Shown here piece after piece: positions 7,466 through 16,073 of a stretch of DNA of 40,000 nt. This stretch comes from Elusimicrobiota bacterium (GTDB lineage Bacteria > Elusimicrobiota > Elusimicrobia > UBA1565 > UBA9628). Position 1 is the first letter of the stretch. Every line of letters starts with the position of its first letter. Below the pieces are notes generated by a model. That model was not told the DNA's origin. It searched no databases and was given only the letters and a program-made list of their open reading frames with translations. A program made the position numbers and the translations under genes. Where the stretch lies: assembly GCA_027452025.1 (NCBI GenBank), contig DAIDHI010000008.1:1-40000 (forward strand), read 5' to 3'.

Positions 7466-7969
7466 TCACGCCCTCTTGGTGAACGTGATCCGGACGCTGT
7501 CCTGTCCCCTTGTGACGCGCGCCGTGCGGTAGTCGGCGTCGGCGGGAACGGGCAGGGAAATGGTCTTTGGCTGGAAGAACCTCCACTCGTGCGGCGTGCC
7601 GGGCGGCTCCTGGCGCGCGTAGGACAAGGTGACGCGGCGTTGGCCCACGGTCACCTCCACGGACTGCTCCGACAAGTCGGGAACGCGCACGACGAGGCTG
7701 ACGGCCTCGTCGCCCCGCTCGATCGAGGCGTCGACGCCCGAGGTCAGGCGGTCGACGAGCTCGTCGAGGCGGCGCACCTCCGCGAAGGCCTGGTCGTCGG
7801 GCATGTTCAGGATGTCCTGGATCTCCTTCTGGGTGTCGTTGAGGCGAGACGAGTCGAGCTTCGCGAAGTCGTCGGGCGAGCTCGGCGGCGAGACCAGCAC
7901 CAAGGCGCCGTCGGCGCCCTGCGCGAGCACTGCGACTGCCATGGCCAGTGACACGGACCGTAGGTCCAT
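7466..7969 (-). CDS. Exported Hsp20/alpha-crystallin-like protein
   Basis: A 167-residue protein. Residues ~1-22 (MDLRSVSLAMAVAVLAQGADG) look like a signal peptide, though its basic N-region is weak. Residues ~85-165 resemble the Hsp20/alpha-crystallin beta sandwich: EAVSLVVRVPDLSEQSVEVTVGQ, then RRVTLSYAR, and a closing strand RTARVTRGQDSVRITFTK, where small heat shock proteins have GVL. The GVL and I-x-I features are not clear, so chaperone activity is uncertain. ATG 7969 is chosen because GGGGAGG lies at correct spacing; the in-frame GTG at 7975 would touch that site. It lies upstream of the peptide transporter gene on the same strand. An Hsp20 fold outside the cytoplasm is unusual. Confidence 0.55.
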   Translation of the reverse strand: MDLRSVSLAMAVAVLAQGADGALVLVSPPSSPDDFAKLDSSRLNDTQKEIQDILNMPDDQAFAEVRRLDELVDRLTSGVDASIERGDEAVSLVVRVPDLSEQSVEVTVGQRRVTLSYARQEPPGTPHEWRFFQPKTISLPVPADADYRTARVTRGQDSVRITFTKRA

Positions 7970-8050
7970 AACCACCTCCCCGCAGCGTGACTCTGGGCTT
8001 ATTCTAAGGGAAGCGGCGGCGTCCGGGCGGTCAACGTCTTGAGCCGGTTT

Positions 8051-9565
8051 TTACCAGTCGGTTGGACGGTAGTCCTTGAAGAACTTCCCGCAGGCGTGCT
8101 CGCCGGTGCGCAGGCCGGAGAAGACGGGGTCGACGACGCGCGCCGCGCCGTCGACGATATCCAGCGGGGGCTCGAAGTCGAGCTCGACGCGCTTGCGCTC
8201 GGAATGGACGGCGGGGTCCTCGTCGGTGACCCAGCCGGTGTCGACGGCGTTCATGTGGATGCCGTCGCGCGCGTAGTCCGGCGCCGAGGTCAGCGTCATC
8301 ATGTTGAGCGCGGCCTTGGCCATGTTGGTGTGGGGGTGCTTGTCGGTCTTGGTGCGCCGGGAGAAGCTGCCTTCCATCGCGGAAACGTTCACGATATGTT
8401 TCCCGGAGAAACGGCGGCGGAGCATCAAGGGCCGCAATTTGCCGCAGAGGATGAAAGGCGCCACGGCGTTGATGAGGTGGACCTCCAGCATCTCCGGCGT
8501 GGCGACCTCGCCGAGCGTCAGCCGCCAGGTGTTGCGGGCGCGAAGATCGATCTGCTGGAGGTCGGCGTCGGTGCGGCCGGACGGGAAGACCTCGGGAGGG
8601 CAGTCCTCCTCGTCGTAGGCATAGGGCAGTTGGGACAGGCGCGCCGAGTCGCGCAGTCCGACGCCGGTGCGGCCGCTGGTGGCCGACCACTGCGTCAGGC
8701 TCGTCTCCACGGCGGCGCCGTCGGCCGCGACGAGGGCGGGCGCAAGCCCTGCGACGCAGTCGTAGTGGCGCGACAAAAGCGTTCGCGCCCGGGCGTCGAG
8801 CTGCGCGGCGGGCCGCAGTTCGTTGGCTAGCAGGTGCGAATAGTAGGCCGGCGGGCGGCGCACCGTCTGAGCGGCGTTGTTGATCAATATCTCGAGGCCT
8901 TCCTCGGTCTGGCACAGATAGCGGCAGAGCAGCTCCACGCTGGGCGCGTGGCGCAGGTCCAGGCCGTGGATCTGAAGGCGGCCGCTCCAGGAATCGAAGT
9001 CTTTTTCGCGCGCGTAGCGCAGCGCGGCGTCGTGGGGAAAGCGCGTCGTGACGATCACCTTGGCTCCGGCGCGCAAGAGCAGCAGCGCCGCCTGGTAGCC
9101 GATCTTGACGCGCGCGCCGGTGACGAGCGCGGTCCGGCCGCGGAGATCCGCGGTCTGGAAGCGCTTCTCGTAGTTGAAGGCCGCGCATGAGGGGCACATC
9201 GAGTCGTAGAAGAAGTGGACGTCCCGGTAGGGCGCGTGGCAGACGTAGCAGCCGCGAGGCTTGTTGAGCGTTCCGACGGCTTCTGCGTGCGCGCGGCCGG
9301 GAGCCTCGTAGACCGAGGCGCGGCGGACCTGGCGGATCCCGGAGGCGGCGCGCACCTCGCGGTCTGCGGCGCGCGAGCGGGCGCGCTTGACCTTGCGCAC
9401 GGCCTTGGCCTTCTTGGCGAGCTCGAGGCGCGTCGGGCGAGAGAGGCGGCCCGCAGCGGTCATCAGCGCCACGCGCAGATCGTCCGGCAAGGCGGCCAGA
9501 CGCGAGCGGTCGGCTACGGCGGCCTCCAGCAACTCCACGCAGCGCTTGGCTTCGTCGGCGTTCAT
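8051..9565 (-). CDS. SDR-family oxidoreductase with N-terminal zinc ribbon
   Basis: A 504-residue protein, twice the usual SDR length. Residues 1-95 are helical and basic. C106/C109 (CYVC) and C124/C127 (CPSC) form a four-cysteine zinc-ribbon-like site. Residues ~140-500 are a Rossmann short-chain dehydrogenase: TGARVKIG (149-156) for the dinucleotide, NNAAQT (229-234), Ser395 in NVSAMEG, and Lys417. The catalytic Tyr of Y-x-x-x-K is replaced by Thr413 (TNMAK). I recall this TNMAK form in other SDRs of similar architecture, so it may be a family trait rather than decay. SDRs use NAD(P)(H) to oxidise or reduce alcohols and ketones; the substrate is unknown. It is divergent from the aminotransferase at 9604. 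Confidence 0.75.
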   Translation of the reverse strand: MNADEAKRCVELLEAAVADRSRLAALPDDLRVALMTAAGRLSRPTRLELAKKAKAVRKVKRARSRAADREVRAASGIRQVRRASVYEAPGRAHAEAVGTLNKPRGCYVCHAPYRDVHFFYDSMCPSCAAFNYEKRFQTADLRGRTALVTGARVKIGYQAALLLLRAGAKVIVTTRFPHDAALRYAREKDFDSWSGRLQIHGLDLRHAPSVELLCRYLCQTEEGLEILINNAAQTVRRPPAYYSHLLANELRPAAQLDARARTLLSRHYDCVAGLAPALVAADGAAVETSLTQWSATSGRTGVGLRDSARLSQLPYAYDEEDCPPEVFPSGRTDADLQQIDLRARNTWRLTLGEVATPEMLEVHLINAVAPFILCGKLRPLMLRRRFSGKHIVNVSAMEGSFSRRTKTDKHPHTNMAKAALNMMTLTSAPDYARDGIHMNAVDTGWVTDEDPAVHSERKRVELDFEPPLDIVDGAARVVDPVFSGLRTGEHACGKFFKDYRPTDW

Positions 9566-9603
9566 CTTGGAGATTTTACAACGAATTGATATCCTTACGC
9601 CCG

Positions 9604-10863
9604 ATGCGCCAGGTTCCGGCCGCGGGAATCAACCTGTTCCAACTCATTTACGTCCTCATCCGCGAATACGAGGAGAAGGCCGGGCACGCGCCATTGAACC
9701 TGTCGCTGGGCAATCCCGACGGCGTGCCTCCGCAGCCCCTGCGCGAGCTCCAGGCGCGCTTCGCCGCCGAAGCGGCCTACGATTATCACACCTACGCCGA
9801 GGACAAGGACCTCTGCTCGTTTGCGCAGAACATGATCCGGCTCCACTCCGGCGTCGATCCGGCGCGGTACCCTCATTTGAAAGCTCTGCCCATCGCCGGC
9901 ATAAAGACCGCCACCGCCGTGCTGCCGTTGGCCTGCGGCCTCGCGAAGCGCCGGCAAGAGTTCTCCATCGTCTCGAATCTGCCGGCCTACGACATCATCG
10001 GCACCTGGGGCGCGGGCTACCTGGGCGCGAAAAGGACCGTCTGGCCCCTGTTGTCCTCGGAAAATATGCGGCTTAACGCGGCACGCCTGCGCGAGGCTTT
10101 GCGCGGCGGGGCGCGCCCGGACCTCGTCTTCGTCGTGAGGCCGGGCAACCCCGCGGCGGTGGGAGCGACGGCCCCGGAGTGGAAGGCCCTCATTGAGCTG
10201 TGCCTGGAGAAGGGCTCCCGTCTGGTCAATGACGGCGCTTACGCGGGGCTTTCGAACCCCGGCGGGCACGTGTCCTTGGCCGCCGTCGCCAAGGATTTCC
10301 CGCAGCTGGAATGGCTCGAGCTTTACTCGGTGAGCAAGTCCTTCAGCGACCCGGGCGCGCGCTTGGGCGCCTTGGTCGGCTCGCGCGATTTCGTCGACGA
10401 CTTCGTGATGGTCAAGGGAAACACCGACTCCGGCCCCGTGCCGTCCGTCATGGCCGCCTACGGGACTTTCTTTCAGCAAGACGGCGCGGCGGCCCGCGCC
10501 CTGTCGGAGCTGCGCGACCTCTATCAAAGGAGGCTGGACTACCTCGTGCCGCGCCTCAAGGCCGCGGGGCTGCGGCCGGCCTGCGAGACCGAAGCCGGCT
10601 TCTTCACTCTCTGGAAGGTCCCGCGCAAGGTCCTGGGCGTGGACCTGGCCTCGGCTCCCGGCGTCAAGGACTTGCCCGCGCACGAGGCGTTCAACCGGCT
10701 GGTGATCGAGCGGACCGGGATCGTCGGCGTCCATTTCGAGGGCCCGGCCGAGGGCGGCGGGACCGAGCCGCTCGTGCGCTACGCGGTCTGCACGGACGTG
10801 CTGTCCGCGCGGTTCCAGCGCCGCTTCGAGGCGGAGCTGTCTCGCCTCAAGCCGCAGTATTAG
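9604..10863 (+). CDS. Class I/II PLP aminotransferase
   Basis: A 419-residue fold-type I PLP enzyme. The cofactor lysine is K245 in YSVSKSFSDPGARLG, with the phosphate-binding Arg253 just after. D210 and Y213 (NDGAYAGL) are the usual ring-nitrogen and hydroxyl contacts. RPGNPAAVGAT stands where NPTG-type loops occur, and LSLGNPDG near residue 33 is the N-terminal substrate loop. The overall look is closest to the LL-diaminopimelate/aspartate aminotransferase group; lysA lies in the same window at 29470 but is not adjacent. The substrate cannot be fixed. I start at ATG 9604 rather than an upstream TTG, although no Shine-Dalgarno is visible. It ends 17 bases inside the convergent RDD gene. Confidence 0.8.
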   Translation: MRQVPAAGINLFQLIYVLIREYEEKAGHAPLNLSLGNPDGVPPQPLRELQARFAAEAAYDYHTYAEDKDLCSFAQNMIRLHSGVDPARYPHLKALPIAGIKTATAVLPLACGLAKRRQEFSIVSNLPAYDIIGTWGAGYLGAKRTVWPLLSSENMRLNAARLREALRGGARPDLVFVVRPGNPAAVGATAPEWKALIELCLEKGSRLVNDGAYAGLSNPGGHVSLAAVAKDFPQLEWLELYSVSKSFSDPGARLGALVGSRDFVDDFVMVKGNTDSGPVPSVMAAYGTFFQQDGAAARALSELRDLYQRRLDYLVPRLKAAGLRPACETEAGFFTLWKVPRKVLGVDLASAPGVKDLPAHEAFNRLVIERTGIVGVHFEGPAEGGGTEPLVRYAVCTDVLSARFQRRFEAELSRLKPQY

Positions 10864-11263
10864 GCTCGCCTTTGACGACGCGGGTGCCCGCGATGAAGTC
10901 GTGGGCGCAGCGCCGATCTCCCCGAAAGATCATCAGAGTGTCGGCCAGCCAGTAGAACGGGACCAGGTTGAGCAGGCCGGACACGATCGTGCGCTTGATC
11001 ACGTTGGTGAAAAAGCCGCCGTTGTCGCCGTCTTGCAGGCGCACGATCCTGATGTGCAGCAGCCTCTTGCCGATGGATTGGCCTCGCGTGGCGAGCAGCC
11101 AGAACTGGGCGGCGGTCAAGGCCAGGATCAGCGCCGCGCCCAGCGCCGAGAGAGGGAGATCTACGTCGGCTTTGATGAGCGCATAAGGGAGCACGAAGAG
11201 GAGCCCGTCGATGATGGCCGCCTTCAGGCGCTCGCCCCGGCTTGCGAGGTCTTCCTCGTCCAT
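10847..11263 (-). CDS. RDD family membrane protein
   Basis: A 138-residue protein with three predicted membrane helices and the RDD family pattern: the conserved Arg and Asp of the first helix in RGERLKAAIIDGLLFVLPY, then RGQSIGKRLLHIRIV after the second helix, and HDFIAGTRVVK at the C-terminus. RDD proteins are small inner membrane proteins; some have been linked to ion transport, but most have no proven role. ATG 11263 is the start matching the family; a longer reading frame upstream is chance. It is convergent with the aminotransferase (17-base overlap) and divergent from the methyltransferase gene at 11340. Confidence 0.85.
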   Translation of the reverse strand: MDEEDLASRGERLKAAIIDGLLFVLPYALIKADVDLPLSALGAALILALTAAQFWLLATRGQSIGKRLLHIRIVRLQDGDNGGFFTNVIKRTIVSGLLNLVPFYWLADTLMIFRGDRRCAHDFIAGTRVVKGEPNTAA

Positions 11264-11339
11264 GCGCGAAGGGTAGCAGCGGCGGCCTCGGGTGTCAAGA
11301 TTGGCGAAGGTCGGCTGCGTCGTTTGGTAGAATCCATTC

Positions 11340-12143
11340 GTGAAGAGCGAATACATGCTCGGCGCGTCCCAGTACGAGATCGACCGCCTTGTCTTCCAGG
11401 GCGAGGTCTGGCGCTCCATGACGGACGGTCTCTTCGAGAAGCTGGGCGTGAAGTCCGGCTGGAAGTGCCTCGACGTGGGCGCCGGAATCGGTACGGTCGC
11501 GCTGCCCTTGGCCGAGCGCGTCGGCAACGAGGGCGAGGTCACGGCCGTCGAGGCCATCCCGCTCTACGCCGCCACGCTGCGCGAGGAGCTGGCGCGCAAG
11601 AACATCGAGAACGTGCGCGTCTTCGAAGGCGACCTGCGCCGCTTCAAAGTCCCGCGCGGCGCTTATGACTTGATCTTCGCGCGCTGGGTCTTCAGCTTCC
11701 TGCCGGACGTCGAGCGCTGCCTGAGGCACCTAGTGCCCGGCCTTAAGCCCGGCGGCGCGCTTGCCATAGAGGACTATCACCATCTGGGCTGCGCGTACTA
11801 CCCCAACCGCCCGAGCTTCGACGCCGTCATCGAAGGCGCCAGAAGGTGGTACGGCAAGACCGGCGGCAACTACCGCGTCGCCGGCGAGCTGCCCGCGATC
11901 TACTACAAGCTCGGGCTCAAGGACGTCGAGGTCGTGCCGCACCTGCGGGTCGGCCGCCCGGATTCGGCGTTGTGGAAGTGGGGGGAGCTCTTCTTCCTCG
12001 GCCACTTGCAGACGATGATTCGGGAGAGAGTCGTCACTCTCGATGAGGCCAAACGCTTCAAGCGGGACTTGCAGGCCATCAAGAAGATACGGGGAGCGAT
12101 GTTCGTCGTGCCCGTGATCTTCGACGTGATCGGGCGCAGATGA
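11340..12143 (+). CDS. Class I SAM-dependent methyltransferase
   Basis: A 267-residue protein with the SAM-binding Rossmann signature: motif I CLDVGAGIGTVALPLAERVG (about residues 43-62), acidic end of strand 2 (VTAVEAIP), motif II-like FEGDLRRF, and motif IV DLIFARWVFSFLPD followed by LKPGGALAIEDY. The domain closely resembles small-molecule or quinone methyltransferases, but the substrate cannot be named. GTG 11340 is the first start; ATG 11355 is possible. Its stop overlaps the ATG of the Sco1-like gene (ATGA at 12140), so the two are probably translated together. Confidence 0.8.
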   Translation: MKSEYMLGASQYEIDRLVFQGEVWRSMTDGLFEKLGVKSGWKCLDVGAGIGTVALPLAERVGNEGEVTAVEAIPLYAATLREELARKNIENVRVFEGDLRRFKVPRGAYDLIFARWVFSFLPDVERCLRHLVPGLKPGGALAIEDYHHLGCAYYPNRPSFDAVIEGARRWYGKTGGNYRVAGELPAIYYKLGLKDVEVVPHLRVGRPDSALWKWGELFFLGHLQTMIRERVVTLDEAKRFKRDLQAIKKIRGAMFVVPVIFDVIGRR

Positions 12144-12652
12144 GCAAACTCTTGCGGCCGGCGGCGCTCGTTTTGCTCTGCGCGGCTTGCTCGCGGCCGC
12201 TGCCCAAGCTCTCCCGGGCGCCCGATTTCGGCCAGGCGGGGCTGGCCGGCCAACCCTGGATCGCCGATTTCATCTACACGACCTGCTCCGGGCCCTGCCC
12301 GATGATCAGCGCCAACATGGCGCGCCTGCAGCGGGACCTTCCGCCGGCCGTGCAGTTGGTCAGCTTCACCGTGGACCCCAAGCGGGACACGCCGGCCGTG
12401 CTCGAGAGCTACGGCCGGCGGCTCGGGGCCGACCCGGCGCGCTGGCGCTTCGTGCGCCTGCCGGCGCCTCGGCTCGCCGGCGTCATGCAGGGCGGCTTCA
12501 AGCTGGCCCTGGCTCCCGGCGGCTCGGCCGTCGTGCACAGCACCAAAATGGCGCTCGTCGACGGCGACGGCTGGATCCGGGGCTACTACGACGGCGATGA
12601 CGAGGGCTCGCTCAAGCGCCTGGAAGCCGACGCGCGGTCGCTGGTCCGCTGA
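12140..12652 (+). CDS. Sco1/SenC-family lipoprotein
   Basis: A 170-residue lipoprotein of the Sco family. The signal ends in lipobox LCAAC with lipidated Cys17. The thioredoxin-like domain carries the copper/redox motif C-x-x-x-C at C49/C53 (TTCSGPCP) and the third copper ligand His133 in VVHSTKMALVD, all intact. Sco proteins deliver copper to, or reduce cysteines of, the CuA site of cytochrome oxidase, on the outer face of the inner membrane. No oxidase genes are in the window, so the partner is unknown. The gene is translationally coupled to the methyltransferase, and its end meets the convergent cold-shock gene three bases away. Confidence 0.9.
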   Translation: MSKLLRPAALVLLCAACSRPLPKLSRAPDFGQAGLAGQPWIADFIYTTCSGPCPMISANMARLQRDLPPAVQLVSFTVDPKRDTPAVLESYGRRLGADPARWRFVRLPAPRLAGVMQGGFKLALAPGGSAVVHSTKMALVDGDGWIRGYYDGDDEGSLKRLEADARSLVR

Positions 12653-12655
12653 CGT

Positions 12656-12859
12656 CTAAACCTTGCGGACGTTGCTGGCCTTGGGACCCTTGTCGGTCTC
12701 CACGACGTCGTATTCGACGGTCTGATTCTCCGTCAGGCTCTTGAAGCCCTCTCCGAGGATAGCGCTGAAGTGGACGAACAGGTCCTTGGATCCGTCGTCC
12801 GGCGTGATGAAGCCGTAGCCCTTCTGGTCGTTGAACCACTTCACTTTCCCTTTTGGCAT
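12656..12859 (-). CDS. cspA: Cold-shock domain protein
   Basis: A 67-residue single-domain CSP. Both RNA-binding motifs are intact: RNP1 KGYGFI (residues 13-18) and RNP2 LFVHFS (27-32). It begins [14 protein letters not shown], the standard start. CSPs bind single-stranded RNA/DNA and melt mRNA structure. AAGAGGA lies before the ATG at normal spacing. The leader (12860-12963) contains TATACT in -10 position but no clear -35. A 6-bp stem CCCTCG/CGAGGG at 12924-12939 may end the upstream gene. The number of csp paralogues is unknown, so the symbol is generic. Confidence 0.93.
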   Translation of the reverse strand: MPKGKVKWFNDQKGYGFITPDDGSKDLFVHFSAILGEGFKSLTENQTVEYDVVETDKGPKASNVRKV

Positions 12860-12963
12860 GTTTTAGTCCTCTTGAACCGCGAACGGCGGCTTCAGCAGTA
12901 TAGCTCGCGCTCTTTTAGGACCCTCGACGGCGAGGGAAAGAAATTTTGACCGGGCCCGGGGAG

Positions 12964-14502
12964 TCAGCGGCCGAGCTCGCGCAAGGCCCGTTCATAGGCC
13001 CGATACGCGTCGGTCACGCGGCGGTTTTCGGGGAGCATCTGGTCCAGCGTCTGCCACCAGAAGCCTCCGCCCAGCGACCCGGGTTCCGAGCAGGCCGCCG
13101 CGGGGTAGAGCGACAGGAGGGCGTCCCGGCCTGCCTCCGCCGCGCCAGGCTCGGCCCACCAATATCCTTCCAGACGGCCGTCCTCGGCGTAGCCGAAGTT
13201 CGAGAGCATCAGCTTGCGATCGGGCAGGAATTGGCGCGTGCGCGCGAAGATCGTGTCGAACGCGAGGCCAACCGGGTTGTCCTCGGGCTCCAGACTCAGG
13301 CCCACGATGTCGACGCGGGAGAGCGTCTCGCGCCCGAAAAGGTCCAGCCAGCCGAAAAGGGAGTGCGCGTAATCGGGGGCCGTGCCGTCCCACCAATAGA
13401 GCGTCGCCACGGTCTCGAGCGAGGGGTCGATCGCCTTGATCTGCGCCGCCGCGGCGCCCGTGATGCGCGCCGCCGCGCCTTCCGGCAAGGGCTTTTGGCT
13501 GCCGCCCAGCCAGTCCCCGTTGATTTCCAAGCCGACCTCCCAGCTGCGGATCTGCTCGGCGTAATGGAGCGCGAGGTTGCGGGCGCGCTGCGAGTAGAGC
13601 TGGGGAGTCAAGAACGAGGGCCACTGGTTGGTGTCGAGAACGCAGCCCATGACGCGGATGCCGCTGGCGCGCAGCTCCGAGACGATCGAGTCGTATTCGT
13701 TGAAGGAGGCGGCATTGGAATACGTGAAATCGTCGGGGTCGGCCCGGAAGACCAGCCGCACCCAGTCGGCGCCGGAGGCGCGGACCTTCTTGACGATCCA
13801 ACGATGGTCGCCGACGCGGTCGAGCAGACCGTCGTCGAGGGTCAGCCCGTAGCGCAAGGTTTTCTTCAGGCGCTTGTCGCGCGCCGCCTGCTCGCCGTGC
13901 TCGGCGAGCATCTTTTCGGACGCGCGGGCGACGGCGGAAAGAGCGGCGTCGAAGGCGCGGGCGCGCTGCGGGCCGTCCTTGGCCTCGTCGGCGCGGGCCA
14001 GGGCGTCGCGGGCGCCTTCAAAGAGCCGTCGCGCCGCCGCGCTCGGCCGATAGGCCGGGGCGCCTTGGGTCGTGTGGCGCTCGAGGGCTTCCTTAAAAAG
14101 GCGGTATTGCGTCAGCGCGATCTCCTCGTTGAGATAGACGAGGTCCCCGTCGCCGAATCCCCGGCCGCCATGATCGGCCCAGACCGTCGAGTAGCCGTCG
14201 CCGCCGACCGGCCAGGGAAGGCTGAGCGCGACGCGCCCGGGAGCCGACCACGACAACAGCACGATGCTGCCTTCCCGCGAGAGCTTCGGCCGTTCTCCGC
14301 CCGGGGAGCCGTCGGTCGGCGAGGCCATGATGGGGACGGGCGCGGGCTCCTCGCCGCGATTCGCCCGGCCCATGACGGCGAGCAGGCCGGGGACGTCCAG
14401 GACCTTGCCGGAGGCGTCGTAGGCGAGGATCTTGAGAGTGCCCGAGCGCGCCGGCGCGGCGAGGGCCAGCAGCGCCCACGCCAGCGCCGCGCCTAGCCCC
14501 AC
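12964..14502 (-). CDS. Secreted TIM-barrel, glycoside-hydrolase-like protein
   Basis: A 512-residue exported protein. It starts at GTG 14502, giving signal peptide MGLGAALAWALLALAAPARS; the frame stays open further upstream only because it shadows the rhomboid-like gene. Residues ~285-500 look like a (beta/alpha)8 glycosidase fold: WEVGLEINGDW, ETVATLYWWDGTAPDY, VDIVGLSLEPEDNP and KLMLSNFGYAEDG match strands carrying acidic and aromatic residues at their C-terminal ends, with GGGFWWQTLDQ near the end. The acids in LEIN and LSLEPE are candidate catalytic residues. The family and substrate cannot be named. Its start overlaps the stop of the rhomboid-like gene, indicating translational coupling. 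Confidence 0.6.
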   Translation of the reverse strand: MGLGAALAWALLALAAPARSGTLKILAYDASGKVLDVPGLLAVMGRANRGEEPAPVPIMASPTDGSPGGERPKLSREGSIVLLSWSAPGRVALSLPWPVGGDGYSTVWADHGGRGFGDGDLVYLNEEIALTQYRLFKEALERHTTQGAPAYRPSAAARRLFEGARDALARADEAKDGPQRARAFDAALSAVARASEKMLAEHGEQAARDKRLKKTLRYGLTLDDGLLDRVGDHRWIVKKVRASGADWVRLVFRADPDDFTYSNAASFNEYDSIVSELRASGIRVMGCVLDTNQWPSFLTPQLYSQRARNLALHYAEQIRSWEVGLEINGDWLGGSQKPLPEGAAARITGAAAAQIKAIDPSLETVATLYWWDGTAPDYAHSLFGWLDLFGRETLSRVDIVGLSLEPEDNPVGLAFDTIFARTRQFLPDRKLMLSNFGYAEDGRLEGYWWAEPGAAEAGRDALLSLYPAAACSEPGSLGGGFWWQTLDQMLPENRRVTDAYRAYERALRELGR

Positions 14503-15131
14503 CGCTTGCCCCGGTTGCGCAGTCGATGCGCCAGCATGCGCGCCTCCGCCTCGAGATCGGAGGCGAAGAAGACGAAGTAGTTGGCCAGGCCGAGCGCGTA
14601 ATAGATGCGCTCCGTCGCGCCTCCGAGGATGAAGGCGACCAGCAGGCCGAGCCAGGCCAGACGGCCCAGCCACTTCATGCGCACGGGGACGACGAAGAAG
14701 AGCAGGATCTCGAAGTCCGGGTATAGGCGCGCGAAGGCGAGGAAGAGCCCGGCCTGGAAGATGACGTTCGACAGAGGCGCCCTCGTGATCAGCGAGGCCG
14801 CGACAGTGCCGCCGGCTCCGAGCAGGCAGTAGACCGTCAGCTTGAAGTCGCCCCAGACGGCCTCCAGCCGCAGCACGTAGGCGTAGAGCAGCAGCAGCCA
14901 AAAGAAGAGCCACAAAAGCGCCATCGGCGGCGGGACGAACACGAACGTCAACGCGCGCCAGAGCTCTCCCTGCCGCAAGAGGAACGGGTCCAAAGCGAGC
15001 CGCGCCGGGAATTCGGGCCTGAACTGGCTCATGAGCCCGACCGCGGCGTTCATGCCGGCGAGGAAAGCCGCTAGGCCTGGAACGGAGAGAAAGCCCAGCC
15101 GGCGCTCGAGCCGGTCCACCCATTGCGGCAT
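14493..15131 (-). CDS. Rhomboid-like polytopic membrane protein
   Basis: A 212-residue membrane protein with about five to six helices. Its layout is that of the rhomboid/derlin-like superfamily: after helix 1, a lumenal loop with GELWRALTFVFVPPP, equivalent to the W-R loop 1 of rhomboids, and then helices with YCLLGAGGTVAASLI. I do not see the GxSG/His catalytic pair, so it is probably an inactive relative. ATG 15131 gives MPQWVDRLERRLGF; the longer frame upstream is a shadow of murB. It overlaps the secreted TIM-barrel gene by ten bases, and its start is divergent from murB by 36 bases. Confidence 0.65.
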   Translation of the reverse strand: MPQWVDRLERRLGFLSVPGLAAFLAGMNAAVGLMSQFRPEFPARLALDPFLLRQGELWRALTFVFVPPPMALLWLFFWLLLLYAYVLRLEAVWGDFKLTVYCLLGAGGTVAASLITRAPLSNVIFQAGLFLAFARLYPDFEILLFFVVPVRMKWLGRLAWLGLLVAFILGGATERIYYALGLANYFVFFASDLEAEARMLAHRLRNRGKRWG

Positions 15132-15167
15132 AGGCCGATGATAACAAAAAACTGATATAGTGGCCCC

Positions 15168-16073
15168 GTGGGGCCATCCTGGCGCGAGGAACTGCGGCGG
15201 CAGTTTCCCGCCGCCAGGCTCGACGAGCCGCTGGCCCGCCTGACGACCTTCAAGATCGGCGGTCCGGCCGACGCCTATGCCGAGCCCAAGGACGCCGAGG
15301 AGCTCGGGCGGCTTGCGCGTTTCGCCCGCGACCGCCGCGTTGCGCTGCTGATCCTCGGATGGGGCTCCAACGTCCTCATCCGAGACGGCGGGGTGCGCGG
15401 CCTGGTCCTGCGGCTCAAAGGGCGTTTCGAGGCGCTCGACTTCCTTGCGGGCGGGCGGGTGCGCGCCGGAGCCGCGGTGCGCGTGCCCCAGCTCGTGTCC
15501 CAGTGCGCCGAGCGCGGCCTCGGCGGCGATGAGTCGCTCGTCGGCATCCCGGGAACGGTCGGCGGCGCGCTGGTCATGAACGCCGGGACCCGCGAAGGAG
15601 AGATCGGCTCGCTCGCGGAGTCCGTGGACGTCCTCGAAGAGCCCGGTTTCGAGCCGCGCACGTTGTCGCGCGCGGAGCTGGAATTTTCTTATCGCGCGAG
15701 CAATCTGGGAGGGCGCATCGTCGTCGGCGGAGTGCTTCAATTGAAGCCCGGTAACAAACGTGATATAATGGCTCGCGTCCAGCAGTTCCAGCGCCGGCGC
15801 CAGCAGACTCAACCGATCCATACGTATAACGTGGGCTCCATCTTTAAAAACCCTCCAGGCCGCTATGTCGCCCAGCTCGTCGAGCAAGCCGGACTCAAGG
15901 GCGCCGTCTGCGGCGGGGCTCGCGTCTCGCCCATGCACGCCAATTTCATCGAGAATTTCTCCGACGCTTCCGCCTCCGACGTCCTTGCCCTCGTCGAGCG
16001 CATCCGAGCCCGCTTGCGCGAGACGGCCGGCGTCGAGCTCGAGCTCGAGATGAAGGTGGTCGGTGAGGCCTAG
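15168..16073 (+). CDS. murB: UDP-N-acetylenolpyruvoylglucosamine reductase
   Basis: A 301-residue MurB, the FAD/NADPH enzyme that reduces UDP-GlcNAc-enolpyruvate to UDP-MurNAc in peptidoglycan synthesis in the cytoplasm. Visible landmarks: TTFKIGGPA (residues 26-34), GWGSNVLIRDGG (64-75) for FAD, GIPGTVGGALVMNAG (126-140), Arg175 in FSYRASNL, the proton donor Ser224 in NVGSIFKNP, and the C-terminal acidic residue near 294. All catalytic positions are present. It starts at GTG 15168. It opens a rightward division/wall run; its end overlaps the ftsQ start by 11 bases. Confidence 0.95.
   Translation: MGPSWREELRRQFPAARLDEPLARLTTFKIGGPADAYAEPKDAEELGRLARFARDRRVALLILGWGSNVLIRDGGVRGLVLRLKGRFEALDFLAGGRVRAGAAVRVPQLVSQCAERGLGGDESLVGIPGTVGGALVMNAGTREGEIGSLAESVDVLEEPGFEPRTLSRAELEFSYRASNLGGRIVVGGVLQLKPGNKRDIMARVQQFQRRRQQTQPIHTYNVGSIFKNPPGRYVAQLVEQAGLKGAVCGGARVSPMHANFIENFSDASASDVLALVERIRARLRETAGVELELEMKVVGEA

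Noticed and set aside
12964..15177. A single 737-residue protein across the rhomboid-like and TIM-barrel genes
   Set aside because: The upstream third is Arg/Ala-rich shadow coding of the rhomboid-like gene; a signal peptide and GTG at 14502 mark the true start.
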